Shown here: one piece after another, positions 51,201 through 60,500 of the stretch
Numbering within the stretch: the first letter of the stretch is position 1
How the letters are laid out: each line of letters begins with the position of its first letter
NCBI GenBank assembly: GCA_018398805.1
Contig: JAGFBZ010002391.1
Location: 62,001-126,000, forward strand
Length of the DNA: 64,000 bases
Source of the DNA: Hirundichthys speculiger
Taxonomy: Eukaryota; Chordata; Actinopteri; Beloniformes; Exocoetidae
Reading direction: 5' to 3'
Program-made: the position numbers and the translations under genes
Notes under the pieces: generated by a model
The model's input: the letters and a program-made list of their open reading frames with translations, nothing else
Told to the model about the DNA's origin: nothing
Databases searched by the model: none

Positions 51201-53562
51201 AGTGGTTCAAACATTGTATCCTGAAGGCGGTGCTGTGTATCAGGATGACAATGCACCAGTACACCCAGCAAGACTGGTGAAAGATTGGTTTGATGAACAT
51301 GAAAGTGAAGTTGAACATCTGAATATTATTGAGCCACTTTGGGGTGTTTTGGAGGAGCGAGTCAGGAAACGTTTTCCTCCACCAGCATCATGTAGTGACC
51401 CGGCTACTGTCCTGCAGGAGGAATGGCTTCAAATCCCTCTGACCACTGTGCAGGACTTGTATATGTCATTCTTAAGATGAATTGGCACTGTATTGGCCAG
51501 GTGTTTCAGTTTTATTGTCCAACCCCTGTATGCCATGTCAGCTATGAAGGGATGGATGTGTAGCTGTACAGTCTGCAGTCTTGCAGTAGTACACCATGAT
51601 TGTTTACAGGTAGAAAATTATTTAAAATGAGTTCTGCCTTCTTGCTTTCTTTATTGGAAGTGGTCCTGTCTCCAAAAAGCCCCAAATGCAACATGTTACT
51701 TCCACCCAACGGATAAAAATAGTACCGTTTTGCAGTAGTCCTCTAGCTTCTATAGACATTGACTGAATACTTCACAAGGCGGTTATTATTAATACAGATA
51801 TGTCTGGTCTGTAGAAAGACTTCAGAGTGGCTGCTGTGGAACAAAGTTTTCAGTTGTCTGAGGATTTCTTAATTTAGGATAATTGCATTTCAGTTGTAAT
51901 GCAGAATAATTTTTGTTACTTACTGACCAACACAATGTATACCTTGTACTTTTAAATACATCTTAATTTGAGTCAAGAAAAGACTCCCCCACAGATTTGC
52001 TACCTTGTTTTAATCAGCCTACATGAAAAGTTGTTCTCAGTGGACCACGATTTTATAGTACATATTCCAAATAATGTAAATGGTGTCCCTTGAGATTAAA
52101 TAAAGAAAACTAAAGAGCCATTTGTTCACAATGTGTTCTCTCTGTTTAAGAGAAACTGGTCTTGAATTGCTAACCAAAGAGGATGTGGTTTTGAGGCATC
52201 ACTAAAAAAAAAGGGAGATTGCCATAAGTATGAACTGTAGGAAACCCTTGGGAAACAGAAACCCCAGTCATTGAAGCTTAAGCTGGCCAGGGCACCACAC
52301 ATCCTACCAGCATGCAGCTGGAATTAGAATTAGCTGCAACCAAAGGGCTTCATAGAACTTACTGAGTGACAAAAGACTTCAAGCCTTTTCTGAGCTGCTT
52401 TCTACATTTTAGATGTTGTGTAATGGAAACACAACTGTTTCTTTAACTCAGTGTTACCAGTGTTGGAATATTCAAGTTCCAAATGTGAAAAATGTTTCTA
52501 CATCTTTTGTGTTTGGTTACTGGAATATTTCTAATGTGGTTTTCACTGGCCACAGCTGACAATTTGAGTGAATGGGTTCTGGTTCTGTGCTGAAAGCTTC
52601 ATCAAGTAGTCTAAAAGGTAACTCATCTAGTTAAAAAGTTTGGGAGAAGTCTTAGTGTTTCAGTGAGTGTTATCTTAAAATTGTTTCTTTGAAGTGTTGT
52701 AAGAAGAATTATCACAATCATGGGGAGACAGATTTCAGAACAACAGTTTAGTCCATCTATCTCATCGAATCTTTATCTTATCTAGTCTGTTCCAGTACAC
52801 TTGATCCGTTTTTCTCATTTACTCTTCGTTACTCTTTCTTGTTCACTCTATAGACATTATGGCTTTGTGCTTGTAATTACATGTGGCTAATTAGCATGCA
52901 CAACAGCACCAAGCACATGACTGAAAATTATTGAATGAGTGGTTCAGCTTTCAGCTTTGGGAAACAGATCCTTATTTTTTTTTTATGAGAATGACCTGTG
53001 TCAACTTGTCAGCTGATGTCTCTCTTCCATCATTTCATCAAGGAACAGAGTTGCTAAATTAAGCATTGAATTGGCCCATTCATACATATATACATACATA
53101 CATACACACACAGTAAACCCTCACAGTTCATGGTCTCAGCAATCGCGGTCTCAGTACATCGCGGAGGAAAAAAATATTAAAAAACTTTTTAAAAATCGAG
53201 CCTACACGGGATGCCCCATGAACAAAAATCGAGGCCTGTGATTGGCTGCTACGACGGGCATTACTGTGCCGTCGGTGGTCTGTACGCTGATTGGTTGACA
53301 CACGTCTCCCCATCTCCCATCTCTTGCTCTTGTGACACAAAGCCGAGTTTAACGCTGATACACTTGGTGTTTCCATTTGTCAGTTCCGAATATCGCTTGC
53401 TTAATTCAGTGATTTAGTGCCGTTTTCAACGTTAACTCATTCCATTGATCTCTATAGACTATATGTGTCACTAGGGTTGCTAGGGAGAGCGTCAAAATAA
53501 ATATCAGAGTTAGTGTTCAGTGTTCTGGTCCTCCCAGATGGCAGCATCGCCACTCTCTGTAA

Positions 53563-53593
<31 letters not shown>

Positions 53594-56231
53594 CGAAAAA
53601 GTGAAACTTCTCAATAAGTTGAGGGGGTACTCCACATTGTGGTTTTTCACCATTTGGGGGGGGGGGGGGGGGGGGGGGGGGTCACAGCCCCCATTAATCG
53701 TGAAGTGTTAGGGGTTCACTGTATGTATATCTATGTGTGTGTGTGTGTATATGTATATATATATATATTAGGGATGGGCATTTGGTCGAGAGTTATTTGT
53801 TGATCGTCGGGAGAATAATCGATTAATTAATAATCGATTAATCATTAAAATTTTTATATTGAAAACTATCACAAATATTCTTGATATTCTTGATTCTTTG
53901 GCCTGGTTGCTATGGTCTGGTTGCTATGGTCTGGTTGCTATGGCCTGGTTGCTATGGCCCGCGTATGCCCAGATGTGTTCAGTGAACCGGATGTTGTGGT
54001 CGAGAATAACGTGACATTTCCTGTTTCTTTTCTTTAAAAAAACAATGATAATAAAGAAGAGATATCGAGGAGACTACTTAACAAGGACAATTTATATCAA
54101 GGCGCCAGTATTACAGGCTTTTTGTTTCTTAAAAAGATGCGCTTGTTGTGTGCTCGATGTGCACTGCAGCTCCTTCTGGTCCATGCTAACACCGAGTTGA
54201 GGCTAGGCTAGGCTGAGATAGAGAAGAACCGCCTCCTCCATTCTTTACAAGGCTTGGATAGTAAGTAAGTAAGTAAGTAAAATTTATTTATAGAGCACCC
54301 TTCACAGTAAGAGTACACAGAGGGCCTGATTTACTAAAGGTTTGCGTGCGTAAAAACGTGTGCAAACTTGACACCACCCGCAAACCAATGCGCAAGCTGA
54401 TTTATTAACAGCGTGCAAAGAGGACTGCGCCTCTCAAATGAGCAAAATAGCACACGCTGTTCATTTAGCACTTTTGCCCTGATGAATAAACAATATGGGG
54501 CGTACCCGCCAGAAAGCGCTAAATACTGGGAGGGGAAAATGCAAATAGGTTCATTTACCACGCGCAATGAGATTTACCAACCCTGAAAGTAATTGCGGGG
54601 ATTGTGATTGCGTCTGTATTTAGTACGTTCGAAAAGAAGGTGCTAATCTGTCCAGCATTACGCACCGATGGCTGCTGTTATTGTGGCAAGAAGGCGACAT
54701 CGCCAAAATCAAAGAATACGCAGAGAGAGAGTCTTTCGGACTCGTGTAAATTTGTTTGCACATGCAAAAGGAGAAATATTTTATTTGAATGTTAAATCGA
54801 GTATTATTCAGCAAAAGGTTGCCACAGGAGGCACCAGGGTTTCCGTTGTCTGGTAATTGCTGGACTTTGTCTGGTAAAATGTGCGGAAGTCCGGGATTTT
54901 ATAATCTCTCCGGGCAAAATGTCCGGTGAAAATACTCCTCCCAAGCACAATTTCAGTTGTAATAAAATGGGTTATTTCCACATCATTTTATGAAAAACGC
55001 CTCGGGATTCTCCCAGAGGAGCTGGTGGAAGCGGCCGGGGGATCTGGACCTCTGAAGCTGCTGCCCCAGCGACCCGACTTCGGATAAGCGGAAGCTAATG
55101 GATGGATGGATGGATTTTATGAAAAAACATATACTTTTTTTACGAATGAGTAGTGTGTGAGCCGACTCGTCCTCACACTGTGAGGACGAGTCGGCTCCAG
55201 CCACAGCTCCACTCATTGATGCCACAGCTGCGCGCAGAGACGCATCTCCGTAATGACAGCGCTCCGCGGTTATGGAGGCTTGAACTTCTCAACGGCCACT
55301 TAACCACCCGTCTTGTTTGCCGAAGTTTTATTAAAGGCCACTTTTTCTTTAGTTCTTTGCCTTATATCTTGCCACCTTCTTTAACCTCATCTGCCGTTCT
55401 TTTTTTGTCTTACCAACTGCATTTATTCTATCGCAGATTTTCTCCCATATTGCGTTTCTTTTGGTAATGTTTAAATTTCTTTGCTTTAGTTCATGAATGT
55501 GTTTATTTGCCTCTTCCACTAATATCTCTGACTCCAACGCGTCAAATTTCATTTTGCGCTTGCGTCTATCCTGCTTTCCATCCAGACTCTCCATGACGCA
55601 AACCGTAAGACACGCAACACCTCATTTTAATACTGCGGTTTGCACCCGTTATCAATTGCGCGAGCATTCTTAGTTGATCACCCGCAAAACACACAACAAC
55701 AGCACGCGCAAACTTTTTCAGTGCACACGCAATTTAGTACTCTTTATTTAGGATCTTAGTAAATCAGGCCCAGAGTGCTTTACAGAGGATAAAAACAATA
55801 AAACAATCAGCACTCAACAACAACAACAAAAAAAAAAGTGATACATCATTGTCGTTGTCGATTAATTGTATTTGTAATTAGCATTGCAGTGATTGCAGTA
55901 CACTTGGTCATTTTCTAAACGAAAATGTTCCCACGCCACACTTCACCGCGACCGCTTCATGATTAGGCGATGACCTACAGAAGCTCACGTGTAACAACTG
56001 AGTCCAGCCAGGGTAGGGTGATGGTGAAATGTTGCCCCCTGCTGCCAAATTTCTATCGGTGGCACAGAGAAATGCATCGCATTGTTTGAGGACTGATAAC
56101 CTACATTCAGATTGTTTAAAAAAAAAAAAACAACCAAAAACGTTCGGTTTATCGACGAAAATTAATTTCTTCGACCAAATTCTTAATGATCAATCATCGA
56201 TTAATCGATTAATTATGCCCATCCCTAATAA

Positions 56232-56262
<31 letters not shown>

Positions 56263-57338
56263 ATAATTTCCCTGATTAATCACGATTAATTGCATTGTAT
56301 GTGCAAAATCAAATAATGAATTCAAAAGTAGTGTAAAATGCACTTTTATTGAAATGTTCTGCTGCTATATGAACTAAAGTGTCATAACATTTGTTGTTCT
56401 AAGACTTTTAATATCAGCACTTGTCATCTTAAAAATGTAAAATATAAAGCTTATTGCCACTGCCAGGGCATTAATGTCATCCTGTTTTTATTTAAAAAAA
56501 AAAAAAAAGTCTACAAAAAAAAAATCTAACAAAATGATTGTGTCTCAGCACAATCAGAACATTAAAACAGGTAATTTCTGAGGTAACAGCAGAAACTTTT
56601 AACGGGGAGTTCAACTTGGGAGTTGTTACAAATAACCGGAACCGTAAAACAGTAAACATAAGGAAAAGCTAAAACAGACATGGAGAACGGTAAAAATCCG
56701 TGAACTTTGCAGTTCGGGTAGCAAGTCAGGTAGGAATATTAACAATTCTGTCTAAAAAAAAAAAAAAAAAATTCTGGTCTGCAACAAAACTTTTGCGTCA
56801 TTCCTCCATGGTACATCAGATCTGCTCCATGTGTTTACTGTTGTTCTAGTCTCTTACTGGTTACTTCAGTGCGGCTTTAAAAAACATACGTAATTAAAAA
56901 ACGGGCCACAGAACTGAATTTGTTTTAAAAAAAAACAAAAAAACTCAAAGTTATCGATGGATTTTGATGAAATTTTCAGGAGTTGTCGGAAATGTAAAAA
57001 AAGGAAGAACTGATTTCATTTTGGTTGTAATCCAGAAGAAATCCTGGATTGGATCACTTTAAAATTTTCAATAATTGTTGCGCTTGGTGGAGGTCTGCGC
57101 TCTCCAAGTTCATTTCTAGTTCTAACATGTTTTTCTTACAGGTTTTTATGTCATTTCCTGTATTTTTTATAAATTATTTAAAAAAGTTATGTTCGAATTT
57201 TGGGGGACTTGGAACAGATTAAGGTCATTTACACAGAAAAAGCATCTCTACTTATGAAATTTTCAGGATACGAAACTACTTCCAGAACCAATTAATTTTG
57301 TAAGTAGAGGTACCACTGTGTGTGTGTATATATGTATA

Positions 57339-57378
<40 letters not shown>

Positions 57379-57455
57379 ATTGTGTATATATATATATATA
57401 TGATATATATGTATGTATGTATATATATATATATATATATATATCTATATATATA

Positions 57456-57510
<55 letters not shown>

Positions 57511-60500
57511 ATTAGTAATACTGTACTATACTATATATATATATAGTATATAGTACTGTATGGATTTAGTCAGTTCGTGGTTTTACCACAGTCACAGCCT
57601 TGCATGAAAACACACACACACACTTCAGGCAGGTAATGGGAACATAGCCAATAAAATGAGGACAGGATACCTGACTTATTTTATTTTGATATTTATTTGC
57701 CATCTTAAAAACACATAGTCTTCACACATGTCCCTATATCTTTATTTTTGTGTTAATTTTTCATCTCCTTTTGATGGACAGGTGCAGTTTCAGAAGATCC
57801 AGCAGCTCCGACTCTCTCAGTCCCGGGCACAGTACTACGGAGGCTCTCTTCCTAATGTCAACCAAATTGGCAACACCAGCACTGAATTTCAGGTGAGAAC
57901 AGTCAGAATATACAGCACCTGCATTCTGCATATTACACAGCAATCCATATTCTGGATTTCATAAATGGACAGATTTTTCAATAAAATCAATTTAAAATCA
58001 ATTCCTTAATTTATAAGTCCCTGACTAGGCTTATTATGTGTTGTAGTAAACAGCCATTAAAAAAACAAGCTTATTCAAGTTTTGAATGGTTAAATACTCA
58101 CTTTTTCCACTAACTGAACTGATCCTTTCCACTATGAATATAAGAAACAACAGCTTAAAATTTATTTTCCTGACATTTGGCATTATTTTTTTTCCTAACT
58201 AAACACTTATCTGTGGTAAAGTCAGTAGAGATAATATGTGAAACTTTTTTTTTCTTTTTATGTCAATCTGTTCTAAGTTAAAAGGCTTATGACAGATGAC
58301 CTGCACTTCCACCAGGGCCTCACCCCCGGTGGAGTTTAATTTTTAATTTTTTTAAGTTTAAAATTGATGGTTAAAACGGCAAATGTTCAATGTTTGAATA
58401 TATTGTGGATAGTACACACTCTGTGGTGCTACTGCCTCTAAAATGCATGAGCCATATCCAAATTGCAGGCTACATAACTCCTCTGAGTTCTCCTCCTCCA
58501 AAATTTGGCAATATGGTGGCTCAGGTGGGTCTGAATGTTTGATCATTTGTTTAAAAAAAAAAAAAAACAATGTCTTATGTTTGCATAAGAGGGCCAGGTT
58601 TGAGTACTTACTACCTAGATAAAGATGAATTACAGCATGAGCAGAATTGATCCCAACTCCGTTGTTAACAATGATAAGAGCCTTGCACTGGCTCTTTAAT
58701 AGGGGCTACTCTAGTACTGTGAAAATAGTATTGAGGTGGCAGCACCAAAACTCGTCTTTACCTCTACATTTAGGCCATTTTTGAAAATGTGAAAACTTCT
58801 GGTTTTGGCGGGAAACAAAAACAATACAGAGCTGGTACTGATTTAGACGAGGGATGAGGACAAAATGGGTGTCGACATGCTGAACCTGATAAGAAATTCC
58901 TGGCTATGTTCCCGTCATTTTGGCAAGGGAAAAAAAATCATCCCTGGTGGCGAGACGAGTGGTTGTTCTTTGTACTTTGGCTGGAATACCTGAAGGAAAC
59001 CACTAGCCCAGAAAGGTGCATGGTTGCAAGGCCCCCAGAAGAATGTGAGACCCCCCCCCCCTTACATATTATATTCCACAGTAGTCGGGGAGCCTCTATT
59101 AACTCCGCTTGCACAGGAAAACTCATGCTGACACATGCTGGCTCACCAGTTTTCACTCCTCTGAGCTTTCATTTATTCCTTTTGAATGAGAAGGCATGTA
59201 CCAAACATTTGCGTGATGCTACACTTGTAGATGAATAAGTGTAACAATTAAGCAGTAGAATAGTCTTACTGTTTTTGGGCTGAAGCTAAGCACTCAGAGC
59301 TGCTGTTTATCCCAGTAAATGTGTGTGAGGGGAATCGATTTACAGACCGAAGTATGTACAATTCAGCTATGATGGGGTTTATTAATTTTTTTATTTATAT
59401 TGTTTGTGTCAGGTTTTTTGTGGTTTAAAAACATTATTGAATGTACTGGATAAAAGTGGTGCCACTACTTCTGAGATACCAGTATAATACTGCAGCTGTA
59501 GCCTGTACCATTTATGTTCTTCTTAGACAAGTCTAATTGGAGGTAATTAGGGATGTCCCGATCACGTTTTTTGGGTCCCGATCCGATTTCCGATCTTTAA
59601 TTTTGATGATCGGCCGATTTCCGATTTTTTCCGATCCGATTTCACTTCTTTTGAGTGGGCAAACAGAGTTTAATTTCCTATGCATTTTATTTCCTGTGTA
59701 CATTAATAAATAGGCCTGCATCCAAACTGAGATTAATAGCTTTTATCATCTCATAAAATAAACAATAACTTATTTAAACACTCTTCTTTCTTTCTTATTT
59801 GTTTGGAAGAAATATTATAAAACACATTTAGTTACAGAACAGTGACTGTTCAACAGTCTCAGTACTAAAGAACAAAGCACTTCATTTAAATAGCAGCAGG
59901 TGAACTTGGCTAGCAGTTTAAGGCAATGAAAACACTAGCAGAAGTCTTTGCAATCAATGAAATCACATCAGAATAAAAATAACATAAAATATTAATTTAA
60001 CTTCTTTCAAGACCCGCTGCACATGTTCACGCACCTTTGTGTCCTTTTTAGTTCATGTAATGACGGAAACGAGGCTCGAGGTCATTAATGAGCCGGTTAA
60101 ATGCCTTTTATTCCACAAACTCCGTGTCCTCAGTAATACATTCCGCGATTAGCTCGGTGATTTTTCTGTATTTCTCCGAGTCTTTCGGGAGTTTATTTCT
60201 TTTAAAAGTTTCACAGAGCATTTGCTGCCGAAGCTGGTGCCACGGCACCTGACAGAAGGCTGCGGTGATCGGTGCTGCGTGCTTTTTTAAGTGTCTGATT
60301 AAATTGGTGGTGTTGTAAACTCTCTTCTTACTTACCCATCATGATATCTCAGCCTTCCACACGTTTCAAGTCACAGTTGAAGCATCGGTCTTTGTAATTT
60401 TATAGCGCTGCCACACTGCTGACATTTTTGCTAAAGTTTATCCTGACGCCGCCGGTCTAAAAACTTTTAAGGTGGATCAAGACAGCGCTGCTGGGAAACG

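Larger units (their letters stand above)
54322..55771. mobile_element. PIF/Harbinger-like element
   Basis: gggcctgatttactaa at the left pairs with ttagtaaatcaggccc at the right. aga flanks both sides, a possible 3-bp duplication as is usual for Harbinger. It carries a minus-strand Myb/SANT-like reading frame, which this superfamily encodes beside its transposase. Confidence 0.8.
53769..56227. mobile_element. hAT-type element hosting nested insertions
   Basis: Inverted ends tagggatgggcat and atgcccatcccta are flanked by atatatat (53761-53768) and ataaatat (56228-56235), 7/8. cgattaat repeats lie inside both ends. It contains a Harbinger-like element, itself holding a LINE tail. Confidence 0.85.

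Noticed and set aside
57318..57546. Ile/Tyr- and Cys/Val-rich frames
   Set aside because: They come from (TA)n and (TG)n microsatellites.
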